From positions 1-37,039 of the forward strand of contig JACPNH010000026.1 in the NCBI GenBank assembly GCA_016185565.1: a DNA stretch of 37,039 bases. The letters run 5' to 3'. The stretch comes from Candidatus Woesearchaeota archaeon (GTDB taxonomy: Archaea; Nanobdellota; Nanobdellia; SCGC-AAA011-G17; JAGVZF01). The position numbers were made by a program, and so were the translations under genes. Every line of letters begins with the position of its first letter. Position 1 is the stretch's first letter. Positions 25,783-35,356 of this stretch are shown here, one piece after another. The notes under the pieces are model-generated. The model searched no databases. It was not told the origin of the DNA and was given only the letters and a program-made list of their open reading frames with translations.

Positions 25783-27462
25783 ATGAACAAAGATTTAATT
25801 TATGCATTAGCTCTTGAAAATGCAATCAAATTTAATGGCAGGGCATCTCAAAGCAGCGTAACTGGAATTTTAATTTCTATAAGTCCAAGTATCAAAAGCA
25901 ACATAAAAGAAGCAAGTAAATTAATAGCAAAAATAATAGAAGAAGTAAATTCTATGTCATTGCAGGAACAAAAAGAAAAATATGAAAAGCTAAAGCACTT
26001 AATACATCATGAGGAAAAACAGCTCAGAATAGGATTGCCGGAATTAAAGAATGCAGAAAATTTAACAGTAAGATTTGCCCCATTTCCAAGCGGGCCTTTG
26101 CACATAGGAAACGCCAAGCAGCTTGTCTTGAATGACGAATATTCTAAAACCTATAACGGCAAGTTCTTATTAGTTTTTGATGATACTATTGGCAGCGAGG
26201 AAAAAACTATTTCAAAAGAAGCCTATAGCTTAATTCTTGATGGAGTGAAATGGCTCGATGTCAAGATTGATTCAACTTACTATAAATCTGACAGACTGGA
26301 AATTTACTATAAATATGCTCTAGAACTTGTTAAAGAAAACAAAGCCTATGTATGTTTTTGCAGGCCTGAAGAACTGCGCAAAAATAGAGAAAAAGGTCTT
26401 GAGTGCAGTCATCGCAATTATTCTATTAAAGAAAACCTTGAGTTTTGGAATCAACTGTTAAAAAAGAAATTCAAGCCAAGTCAAGCCACTTTAAGGATTA
26501 AGACTTCTATGCAGCATAAAAATCCTGCCTTTAGAGACAGGGTTTTATTTAGAATTTCAAAAAGATCACATCCAAGAACTAAAAACAAATACACAATTTG
26601 GCCCTTGCTAGAATTTTCATGGGCCATAGACGATCATTTACTAGGCGTTTCTCATATAATAAGAGGCAAGGATTTAATGATGGAATCCGAAATGGAGCAA
26701 TTTATATGGAATATCTTTAATTGGGCTAATCCTGAAATAATACATACCGGCCTAGTAAATATAAAAGGTATAAAACTTTCAAAGTCAAAATCTAAAGAAG
26801 AAGTACAATCAGGATTTTATAAAGGCTGGGACGACCCTAGGACATGGAGTCTGCAATCTTTAAGAAAGCGAGGCATTAAACCAAAAGCAATAAGAAATTT
26901 CTTGCTTAAATCTGGATTAAGCAAAAATGATGTCACAGTTCCTATTGAAGATTTATATGCTGAAAATAGGGCCTTAATAGAAAAAGAATCCAATCGTTAC
27001 TTTTTTGTTCAAGATCCTAAATTAATTAAAATTCAGAATTTTAAAGGCAGGGACGTATCCCTCAATCTGCATCCAGACATTCCCGAACGTGGAAAAAGAA
27101 AATTAAAGGTAAAAAATAGTTTCTACATAAATAAAAAAGACTTTGATGTTTTAAGGGAAAAGGAACTCTACAGATTGATGGATTGCCTTAATTTTACTAA
27201 ACAGAAAAATAAATTCATGTTTCATTCTCTTGATTATGAATCTTATAAAGAAAAAGGCTCAAGAATAATGCACTGGCTTCCAGAGCAAGGAAACTTAAAG
27301 GCCTCTGTAATAATGGACAATTACAATATTATTAATGGCCTGCTAGAAAAAAACGCCTCAAAAATGAAAATTAATGAAATCTGCCAGTTTGAAAGAACCT
27401 TTTTCGCTAAATTAGACAAAAAAACAAATAATGTTCTACTTTTCTACTTTACTCATAAATAA
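25783..27462 (+). CDS. gltX: Glutamyl-tRNA synthetase (archaeal type)
   Basis: 'RFAPFPSGPLHIGNAK' HIGH-like, 'KLSKSKS' KMSKS-like motif, archaeal N-extension. Confidence 0.92.
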   Translation: MNKDLIYALALENAIKFNGRASQSSVTGILISISPSIKSNIKEASKLIAKIIEEVNSMSLQEQKEKYEKLKHLIHHEEKQLRIGLPELKNAENLTVRFAPFPSGPLHIGNAKQLVLNDEYSKTYNGKFLLVFDDTIGSEEKTISKEAYSLILDGVKWLDVKIDSTYYKSDRLEIYYKYALELVKENKAYVCFCRPEELRKNREKGLECSHRNYSIKENLEFWNQLLKKKFKPSQATLRIKTSMQHKNPAFRDRVLFRISKRSHPRTKNKYTIWPLLEFSWAIDDHLLGVSHIIRGKDLMMESEMEQFIWNIFNWANPEIIHTGLVNIKGIKLSKSKSKEEVQSGFYKGWDDPRTWSLQSLRKRGIKPKAIRNFLLKSGLSKNDVTVPIEDLYAENRALIEKESNRYFFVQDPKLIKIQNFKGRDVSLNLHPDIPERGKRKLKVKNSFYINKKDFDVLREKELYRLMDCLNFTKQKNKFMFHSLDYESYKEKGSRIMHWLPEQGNLKASVIMDNYNIINGLLEKNASKMKINEICQFERTFFAKLDKKTNNVLLFYFTHK

Positions 27463-27530
27463 ACACAATTGATAATTATATTCTAAATTATAATAAAGTT
27501 TATAAATAAAAAACCAACTTAATTTTATTT

Positions 27531-27941
27531 ATGCAAATCACTTTCAACACTGAAGACAGCCTTGATGACTTGAGCAAGATACATGAGATTCTTGCAGATG
27601 CCATAAGGAAGAAGGGCGGCGTTATTAAACTGGAGCAACCCCAGGCGCAACAACCTCAAACTCAGCAGCAAACAGTAACCATTCCCTTGTCCCAGGTTCC
27701 GGGATTCGGCAGCTTCTCAAACACACTAAAGCAGGACATGGCATTAAGCATGGGCCTTGGAACTCCCCAAAGACCAGTAGTACAGCAGCCACAGCAACCG
27801 AAATCTGAAATACAGATAATAAACGAGCGGTACAGGCGAGAATACGAGGAAAACAAAAGAAACCAAAATAAGCCAAAAGACCAGAACCCCGAAATAGATA
27901 TGAGCAACATCTATTATTCTAACAAACGCAAAAGATTCTAG
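27531..27941 (+). CDS. Hypothetical Gln/Pro-rich protein
   Basis: 136-aa ORF with TATA 27 nt upstream. Confidence 0.7.
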   Translation: MQITFNTEDSLDDLSKIHEILADAIRKKGGVIKLEQPQAQQPQTQQQTVTIPLSQVPGFGSFSNTLKQDMALSMGLGTPQRPVVQQPQQPKSEIQIINERYRREYEENKRNQNKPKDQNPEIDMSNIYYSNKRKRF

Positions 27942-27979
27942 TTTTTAATATTTATTAGTTTAAATCAAAAATTCTTAAG

Positions 27980-28016
27980 TTGTAAAATAAAAATAAAAAG
28001 AAAAAAAGAAAGAGGT
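27980..28016 (-). terminator. Oligo-T tract downstream of pilin gene (minus strand)
   Basis: Minus strand reads cctctttctttttttctttttatttttattttac after the stop; T-rich tracts terminate archaeal transcription. Confidence 0.4.
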
Positions 28017-28550
28017 TTACTCTATCTTAGTATTTATTGTACCTGTAGCTGTTCTTACACCCAAGGTGCTTCCTGCATCACCATAGCTTAAACTTAGCTC
28101 TCCCTTAAACTTTGCACCTGTTATTCCAAATGAGGTAGGGGAGGCGGTACCAGAAAGGCATTCACCTACTCCATATGTATATTTCTGAGCAACTCCATCA
28201 TTGAGTGTTGTTATTGTAGTACCAGCATCGTCACAGGTATACTCAGTTCCGCCAATATTTGTCTTAACAATAAGATTTAATTCCGTCGTGGGAGTAGCTG
28301 GGTCGCCTTGAATATTAACACCCCTACCGTTTCTTATGATTATATCTATAGTGCCTGATGCGCCCGATGTTACCCTAAATTCTTCACATCCTAGTTGATT
28401 GCTTATAACACATGCGCTTGGCAAGAATCTTCCTGGGTTTAAAACTCCGAAATAAGCCAATGCTCCTATTGCAATCAAAACAACCAGAATAGCCCAGCCA
28501 TAGGTCATCAAGAACTCCATAGCTGCTTGTCCTTTCTTAAAGATCATCAA
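28017..28550 (-). CDS. Pilin/archaellin-like protein with class III signal peptide (candidate major pilin)
   Basis: 'FKKGQAAMEFLMTYGWAILVVLIAIGALAYF'. Confidence 0.88.
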   Translation of the reverse strand: MMIFKKGQAAMEFLMTYGWAILVVLIAIGALAYFGVLNPGRFLPSACVISNQLGCEEFRVTSGASGTIDIIIRNGRGVNIQGDPATPTTELNLIVKTNIGGTEYTCDDAGTTITTLNDGVAQKYTYGVGECLSGTASPTSFGITGAKFKGELSLSYGDAGSTLGVRTATGTINTKIE

Positions 28551-28670
28551 ACCACCGCTTTGTTTTTTGTCTATAACAATTTAAAGTTACTAGAATTAAC
28601 TATCACAAGTTTTAAAACTACTTCACAGTAAGTAATAAGTATTTTAAACTTTTTTACAAAAATTATAAAC

Positions 28671-29093
28671 ATGGATGTAAAAAGAGGTCAAATAAGCATT
28701 GAATATATTATAATTCTTGGAATGGTCATTTTTGTTCTACTACCTTTGATATTTTATACAGCCCAAACTACAACAGAAACAACAAAATTTAATGACGCTG
28801 AAACCTCATTAAAACTTATTAAAGAGACTGCTGAAAGGCTTTATTCCTTAGGGCCAGGAAACAAAGAGACAATAACAGTAAAAATCCCAGCAGGGTTAGA
28901 GTATTTCATTATAGAAAGTACTGGAGAGTCGTTATTATTGCGACTTCAATCAAAAGGCGGCTATTCTGATGTATACACTAAAGTAAATGCAGTTTTATCT
29001 GATACATCTTTATTGCCTCAGCAATTCGGCACATATACATTTACTTTATTAGTACTAGAGAATGGTCAGGTGGAGATAAAATATGCCCAATAA
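28671..29093 (+). CDS. Pilin-like protein, class III signal peptide
   Basis: 'KRGQISIEYIIILGMVIFVLLPLIFY'. Confidence 0.82.
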   Translation: MDVKRGQISIEYIIILGMVIFVLLPLIFYTAQTTTETTKFNDAETSLKLIKETAERLYSLGPGNKETITVKIPAGLEYFIIESTGESLLLRLQSKGGYSDVYTKVNAVLSDTSLLPQQFGTYTFTLLVLENGQVEIKYAQ

Positions 29094-30813
29094 AAAAACC
29101 CAGGTAGCAATTGAAGCCATCTTCGTAATAGGATTTTTATTTATGTTTTTTATTATGTTATATTTAGTTAGCAGCGATAAAACATTGCAGTTCTCAAAAA
29201 CAAAATCAAGTCTAGAACAAAGAGAGCTATGCCTGCAAATAGCCTCTGGAATAAATGAAGTCTACTCCAGAGGCGAAGGAACCGTTCTAAGATTAGACTT
29301 AAAAGCGCATAAAGTTAGATTCGATGGCCCTAATCAAAATTTAGAAGTAGATAATAACTATATCTGCAACATTCCCTTAAAAGAAATAAGCGACGGTAGC
29401 ACCAATATATTTACTATATCGCAAGGAGGAAAGATACAAATGTCTAACATAGAAAATGTTGTTGTTGTTAATTCGAATTGCGTAACAAACAAGGTTAGCT
29501 TTGCATCAGATTCGGGATTAAAGGTTGTAACAGACCTTGTGAAGGACATTGACACAGATAGAGCAACAATTCCGTTGAGCAGGGTTGTACAAGCATGTAG
29601 CAGCGGTGCAGATTGTCTTAGTCAATATAATTTGAAAATGGCCTATATAACCAAATGTAAAAGTAACTGCCAAGCTCAAGATATTTGTATGCCAGAAGAG
29701 TTTAAAACTAATTTAATAAGTGAGTATCGATGTGTTGAATATCCACAAGGCGCTAATCCGACTAACTGTGATCTTTTTGTAGGCACAAGTAGTTTTTGGG
29801 ATGTTGGTGTTGACATAAATAAATATGCTCTCATAGTATTTGAGAACATAAACAATATTGCAGACAATGGTGCACATCAATCTTCAGTAGAAAACTGGGT
29901 AAAAAATGGAAATACCTTAATTTTACTTGGAGACATAGCCCAATTGTCTAATAATGGGCAAATAGACATTTTAGGTATTAGATGGACAAGCTTACAAAAC
30001 GCTCCCAATCCAAACAGAGTTACAACAACCAATGCTTATTACATCTCTGTAAATAATGGACAAGAACCATATATATTATTTGGTGGGGATTCTGGAAATC
30101 GTGCTTATTGGACCCCAGCAAGAGGCCATCATATGCAAAACCTAAATTCGGATAATCTGCCAGATCCTAGTACTCCAAAGGCATTCAATTTCATATCAGA
30201 AGCTGTATACAGTGACAACACAATAGGTCTTGGAAAATGGGAATATGGAACTACAAGTAGCTTTGGGCAAGTTTACTTCTTTTCAAGCTGTGTTCCTAAC
30301 AATGACCCTTACATATATTTATCCAACCAATTAACCCCTTGCCCTGATACTAACCCCAATGACGAGTACTGCAACACCTTCCAGTTAAGATTAAGAGAGT
30401 CTATCCAAAGAATTTTTGGAACCTATTTTTTGGGTTATTTAGAAACTATAATACCAATTACTAAAATTTTAAACGCCCCTGTTACTGACATTGTTATATC
30501 AACAAAACATTACATAGATACATTGCCACAGGGCGCGGTTGTTGAAGAATTTGTAGATGAATATCTTACAAGCAATAGTTCTTACAAAAAAATCTGTGAT
30601 TTAAAAACCTCTACAACAGAAATTCTAGATCCAGCAGACCTAGACCCAATTGATCGTACAGGACTTAATCCTGCGTGCGATGAAATTAATACAATGAAAG
30701 TACTAGACAATGAAATTAAATTAAGAACTATAGCCAAAGTTACTAGGCCCCAATTAAATAAAAATTCATACTACAATTACCAAGACCTTAAAGTATGCTA
30801 TGATATACAATAA
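29083..30813 (+). CDS. Large (576 aa) pilin-like protein with an amidotransferase-fold-like insert
   Basis: N-term 'KKTQVAIEAIFVIGFLFMFFIML'; internal 'YALIVFENINNIADNGAHQSSVENWVKNGNTLILLGD'. Confidence 0.7.
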   Translation: MPNKKTQVAIEAIFVIGFLFMFFIMLYLVSSDKTLQFSKTKSSLEQRELCLQIASGINEVYSRGEGTVLRLDLKAHKVRFDGPNQNLEVDNNYICNIPLKEISDGSTNIFTISQGGKIQMSNIENVVVVNSNCVTNKVSFASDSGLKVVTDLVKDIDTDRATIPLSRVVQACSSGADCLSQYNLKMAYITKCKSNCQAQDICMPEEFKTNLISEYRCVEYPQGANPTNCDLFVGTSSFWDVGVDINKYALIVFENINNIADNGAHQSSVENWVKNGNTLILLGDIAQLSNNGQIDILGIRWTSLQNAPNPNRVTTTNAYYISVNNGQEPYILFGGDSGNRAYWTPARGHHMQNLNSDNLPDPSTPKAFNFISEAVYSDNTIGLGKWEYGTTSSFGQVYFFSSCVPNNDPYIYLSNQLTPCPDTNPNDEYCNTFQLRLRESIQRIFGTYFLGYLETIIPITKILNAPVTDIVISTKHYIDTLPQGAVVEEFVDEYLTSNSSYKKICDLKTSTTEILDPADLDPIDRTGLNPACDEINTMKVLDNEIKLRTIAKVTRPQLNKNSYYNYQDLKVCYDIQ

Positions 30814-31282
30814 AAAATCACAAGTAAACATTCTGGATTTAATTGTTGCAATGTCAATTGCATTAATGTTGATAGTTGCAATACTTATTAGTTGGGACAG
30901 GTTTGTACTAATACTAGGAAAAAAAACTGCCCAAAATGATTTGCAAATAGTTGCATTTCAACTGTCAGACATTTTGATTAGCAACACAGGAACTCCTGAA
31001 AATTGGAGTTCTGGCTCTGTAAGCTCTCTGGGCCTTGCAATCGAAGACCGGAGACTAACAAAAGATAAATTGCAAAATTTTAGTGCGATAAGTTATAATG
31101 ACATAAAAAGTCTGTTGAAGATTCAAAATTTTGATTTTAATCTTAATTTAAGCTACCTAAACGAGAGTCAGGTATTTTTCGTAGGAGCAGATGACATTTC
31201 TGCTAAAAGTCTTGTAAGAATAAGAAGATTGGTATGGTACAATGGGACAACAACACAACTCAAAATCTCACTTTGGAAATAA
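30800..31282 (+). CDS. Pilin-like minor subunit
   Basis: N-term 'NKKSQVNILDLIVAMSIALMLIVAILI'; position in cluster. Confidence 0.6.
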   Translation: MIYNKKSQVNILDLIVAMSIALMLIVAILISWDRFVLILGKKTAQNDLQIVAFQLSDILISNTGTPENWSSGSVSSLGLAIEDRRLTKDKLQNFSAISYNDIKSLLKIQNFDFNLNLSYLNESQVFFVGADDISAKSLVRIRRLVWYNGTTTQLKISLWK

Positions 31283-31691
31283 GGCTATAGTCTTCACTCT
31301 AGATGCACTTGTTGCCTTCATGTTTGTTATAATTTTACTTACGTTTGCTAATTTTTATTTTTATAGAATAGAAGAATCTACTCCAAGTAATTTACAGACA
31401 ATAAAAACTGGTAGCGATGTAATGATGATGCTTTACTATAATGGCACATTCAACTACTATGATGCCGATCTTATTAACAAAGACAAGAATTTTTTATTGC
31501 CAAAAGTTTATGTAATGAAAATCAGCATAAAAACACTTAATAACCCATTGCCAATTGAGACTAGCGAGGGTATTCCAAGTGATGGGAGATTTGTCGCTAG
31601 TGGAAGAATTGCAATTGCAATAGAAGACAGTACTGTTCTTCCGAATAAAATGAGGGCTGCTGTTGGGAGGTACTGGATTTGGGGGAAGTAA
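31242..31691 (+). CDS. Pilin-like minor subunit
   Basis: N-term 'NKAIVFTLDALVAFMFVIILLTFANFYFY'; position in cluster. Confidence 0.6.
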   Translation: MGQQHNSKSHFGNKAIVFTLDALVAFMFVIILLTFANFYFYRIEESTPSNLQTIKTGSDVMMMLYYNGTFNYYDADLINKDKNFLLPKVYVMKISIKTLNNPLPIETSEGIPSDGRFVASGRIAIAIEDSTVLPNKMRAAVGRYWIWGK

Positions 31692-32641
31692 AGGGCCAAT
31701 TCTTAATTCTGGGATTTTCAATATTGGGAATGGCGTTAATAGGATTGGCAATTTTAGTAATATTCATTTCTAAAGAAAGCGCATCCCAGGTTACTCTATT
31801 AGGCAGTTTAGAAAGATTAAATAATCTTGATTCTTCAATACAAAAATCATTAAGGGACATATTTTATGCAAATGCAAACATTAAAATATCAGGAAATAAA
31901 ACACAAGTTGTTTTTACAGAGAATATAAGCAACAGCCAATTTTTTAGTTATAACATAAGCCTTTTTAATTTAACAACACATATACGTAGTGAATTTCCAA
32001 ATATCCCAATATACTTTAACCTTACAAACGGTATATTAGACGCTCCTCGTGAGCTTCATTTAATGATACTTCCTAATTTAATAGACTACCATCATGATTT
32101 TGCTAACAAAAAAATTAAAATTTTACCGCAGGCATTGAATGTTAATGGCTATCATTTTATTATTAATATCACCAATCCTGCAGTTTCAACAGTTAATTGT
32201 GAGGGAACAATAACGCCTGGAAATTTTTATTTTAGGATAGAAGCATACTCGCCAGATGGAATTAATTCATGCGAAAAACTCCATTCAATAGACCCGAAAA
32301 AAACAAGTACGATAGACATAGTAGGCAGCCCAAACCCCAAAGTTTCTATAAATATAGACAATCCTGCATTTGTAACAATAACAAACAATGATGTCTATAA
32401 TATAACAGTAACAAGCGAAATAATCTTAAATAACACCTTTAATAAAGGCTCTATAAAAGTTACACAAAATTCTTACACAATTGATTTCATAAGCGAATTT
32501 GGTCTATATAGTTCACAAGGAACTCTTCTTCAAAAGTATAGGACTAGTCTAGGATTGTATAAGACCAGAACTGTTACTCTGTATAATAAATTAATAAACT
32601 CAGAAACTGTGCTAGATGAAGTAGATGAAGGTGATAAATAA
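31679..32641 (+). CDS. Pilin-like minor subunit
   Basis: N-term 'VKGQFLILGFSILGMALIGLAILVIFI'; position in cluster. Confidence 0.65.
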   Translation: MGEVKGQFLILGFSILGMALIGLAILVIFISKESASQVTLLGSLERLNNLDSSIQKSLRDIFYANANIKISGNKTQVVFTENISNSQFFSYNISLFNLTTHIRSEFPNIPIYFNLTNGILDAPRELHLMILPNLIDYHHDFANKKIKILPQALNVNGYHFIINITNPAVSTVNCEGTITPGNFYFRIEAYSPDGINSCEKLHSIDPKKTSTIDIVGSPNPKVSINIDNPAFVTITNNDVYNITVTSEIILNNTFNKGSIKVTQNSYTIDFISEFGLYSSQGTLLQKYRTSLGLYKTRTVTLYNKLINSETVLDEVDEGDK

Positions 32642-32721
32642 ACTTAAGCAAATTACTAACTTACTAACCACCAATTAATTAATACAACAATTAATAAATT
32701 ATTTAAAAAAGTAACTATACA

Positions 32722-33876
32722 ATGAAAAAGAGGCTGAAAATTTCTAAGCACAAAAAGAAACTATTACATAAAAAACATAAGCACAAAATAAATTTTTATT
32801 TGCCTGAAACAGAAAATATTAGTTTTCAAGGTGCCGATAAAACAGCCCAGCCCCAAATACCTCAAATACCAGCAATGAAAATACCATTTCTGGAAGAAAA
32901 AAGAACCCCTATTGAAGAAAAGTCAAAAACTAAAATAAAACAATTTCAAAACTTAGAACAAAAGCCTTTTTCTAATGTTTCTGGTGTTGCAAACCAAGAA
33001 AAACCAAAGCATAAAATAAGCATAAAAACAATCATATTTGAGATTTTTTTCTGGAGCGGCTTGTTGTTAACAATATATGGGATTTTAACAAAGTTAAAAT
33101 CGCTTCTACTTCCAATAATCGGAATAGGGCTGATGATTTTGGGATTACTTTTATTTGCAATACCCTCAAAAAAGCAACGAGCAGCAAAAAAAGAGGAGCA
33201 GCAAAAAATACCAATAGAAAAAAAATTGCCAGAAACTAAAACAAAACCAGGCACTCAAAAAGAATCTCCCTCTTTAACACAATTAGAGCCTATTAAGCCC
33301 ATTAAGAAAGACATTAAATCTCAAAAATCTGCAACTCAAGCTAGAATATCTGTAAAAGCAGAGCTAGCGCCTGAAGAAGTTTTAGCCTCAAAAGAAGCAA
33401 AAAAGAACCTCACAAAGAAGTTCATAACAACCATAGCCATAATAGTTGTAATGGGCACTCTTTTAATAGTTCTAAATAAGTTCAATTTATTAAGAAATAT
33501 CTATGGAATCTCTGTTATAGTCATAGTACTAGCTATCATATTAATAGCTCTTATCCAGAACAAAAGGAAATACAAGCAAAAAACGAAAATGGGCATAGTC
33601 TCAAATCCAAGTCCAGAAATAGAAGTTGCAATCAAAAAATTAAATCCTGATGAAACAGAAATTGACTTATTTTTGGACTACATAAAGAATAAGAAAAGTG
33701 TATTAATTACTACGATAGCGAGGGAGTTCGGATTCAGCATAGAAAAAGTGGAGGAATTTGCTAAAATACTAGAAAAGAATGATTTAATAAAAATTTATTA
33801 TCCAGTATTCGGGCCTCCGTCATTAAAATACCTAGAAAAAATAAAAAAAGAGGAAAATAATGCCAAGCAAGATTAG
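32722..33876 (+). CDS. Membrane protein with Lys/His-rich N-terminus, TM segments and C-terminal winged-helix-like domain
   Basis: 'MKKRLKISKHKKKLLHKKHKHK'; hydrophobic helices; 'VLITTIAREFGFSIEKVEEFAKILEKNDLIKIYYPVFGPPSLKYLEK'. Confidence 0.65.
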   Translation: MKKRLKISKHKKKLLHKKHKHKINFYLPETENISFQGADKTAQPQIPQIPAMKIPFLEEKRTPIEEKSKTKIKQFQNLEQKPFSNVSGVANQEKPKHKISIKTIIFEIFFWSGLLLTIYGILTKLKSLLLPIIGIGLMILGLLLFAIPSKKQRAAKKEEQQKIPIEKKLPETKTKPGTQKESPSLTQLEPIKPIKKDIKSQKSATQARISVKAELAPEEVLASKEAKKNLTKKFITTIAIIVVMGTLLIVLNKFNLLRNIYGISVIVIVLAIILIALIQNKRKYKQKTKMGIVSNPSPEIEVAIKKLNPDETEIDLFLDYIKNKKSVLITTIAREFGFSIEKVEEFAKILEKNDLIKIYYPVFGPPSLKYLEKIKKEENNAKQD

Positions 33877-35356
33877 TGCAGACAAAGTTAAATTAGATGT
33901 CCAAATAAAGGGTGGTATAGGCTCTATAAAAAACTATTACTTATTACTGCCAGATATAAGGCCTGCAACTCTTGCATTGCTAAATGAAATAAAAGATGAA
34001 TTAATTGTAGAAGTGCAAGTCACGGGAAAAGAAATTCTAGACCCAACAGTAATAGACAAGCTTAAGGAGAGATTTGCCAAGATTGCTTCCATAATTCTTG
34101 AGAAAAAACTGCCATTAACCAAGCCTGAAACCAACAGCATCCTTGTAAATAAATTAGTCCGTGATATGCTTGGCTTGGGAGACATAGAATTTCTTTTAAA
34201 CGATACCTGGATTGAAGAGATTGTAATAAATAGCGCTATCGAACCCGTAAGAATTTATCATAAAAAATATGGCTGGCTCGAAACAAACATATTTATCCCG
34301 ACAGAATCCCAAATTCTAAACTATTCCAATATAATAGCAAGAAGGGTAGGTCGTCAGATTACAGCATTGAATCCGTTATTAGACGCGCATTTAGTCACAG
34401 GAGACAGAGCAAATGCCGTCCTCTATCCTATAGCATCAAAAGGTCATACAATAACAATCAGAAAATTCGCCCGTGACCCTTGGACAGTCACTGATTTCAT
34501 TGAGAACCAAACTGTAAACAGTGAAATAATGAGCATCATATGGCTAGGCATGCAATATGAAATGAACATTCTAGTAAGCGGAGGCACTGCTTCCGGAAAA
34601 ACCTCGTTGCTTAATGTGATGCTCCCATTTATTCCCCCTAACCAAAGAATTATTACAATTGAGGACACTCGTGAATTAGAATTGCCTGTTTATTTATACT
34701 GGGTTCCATTAGTCACAAGACTTCCTAATCCAGAAGGGAAGGGTGAAATCACGATGTTAGATCTTCTAATAAATTCATTAAGAATGAGGCCAGACAGAAT
34801 TATTCTAGGAGAAATCAGAAGAAAAAGAGATGCAGAAGTCCTATTTGAAAGCATGCATACCGGTCATAGTGTATATGGAACAGTTCACGCTAATACAGTT
34901 GGAGAAACAATCCAAAGATTAATAAATCCACCAATTGAAGTTGCAGAAAATCTATTACAAGCTGTACATCTAAATGTTGTAATGTTCAGGGACAGAAGGC
35001 GCGGAATAAGAAGAGTCTTCCAGGTGGGTGAGTTCCTTGCTTCTGAAGAGGAAGGCAACGTAAGGGTAAGGCCCAATATAATCTATAGATGGAAGCCGGG
35101 CGTCGATAAAATAGTTCAGCATGGAACAAGCACAAAATTCTTTGAAGAAGTCAACAGGCATACTGGACTTAGCGATTCAGAAATTCAAAGCGATTTAAGA
35201 GACAAGCAAAAAATCTTGGATTGGATGGTAAAAAACAAAGTTCGTCAAGTCAATGATGTTGGAAAGGTGATGAAGGACTACTACATAGAACCAGAGATTG
35301 TATTGAAAGTCATAAACAAAAACAGTGATCCAAAAGAGCTGCTTAAAAATGATTAA
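33860..35356 (+). CDS. Type II/IV secretion system ATPase (FlaI/archaeal T4P family)
   Basis: Walker A GGTASGKTS, 'IITIEDTRELELP', 'LRMRPDRIILGEIRRKRDAEVLFESMHTGHSVYGTVHANT'. Confidence 0.95.
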   Translation: MPSKISADKVKLDVQIKGGIGSIKNYYLLLPDIRPATLALLNEIKDELIVEVQVTGKEILDPTVIDKLKERFAKIASIILEKKLPLTKPETNSILVNKLVRDMLGLGDIEFLLNDTWIEEIVINSAIEPVRIYHKKYGWLETNIFIPTESQILNYSNIIARRVGRQITALNPLLDAHLVTGDRANAVLYPIASKGHTITIRKFARDPWTVTDFIENQTVNSEIMSIIWLGMQYEMNILVSGGTASGKTSLLNVMLPFIPPNQRIITIEDTRELELPVYLYWVPLVTRLPNPEGKGEITMLDLLINSLRMRPDRIILGEIRRKRDAEVLFESMHTGHSVYGTVHANTVGETIQRLINPPIEVAENLLQAVHLNVVMFRDRRRGIRRVFQVGEFLASEEEGNVRVRPNIIYRWKPGVDKIVQHGTSTKFFEEVNRHTGLSDSEIQSDLRDKQKILDWMVKNKVRQVNDVGKVMKDYYIEPEIVLKVINKNSDPKELLKND

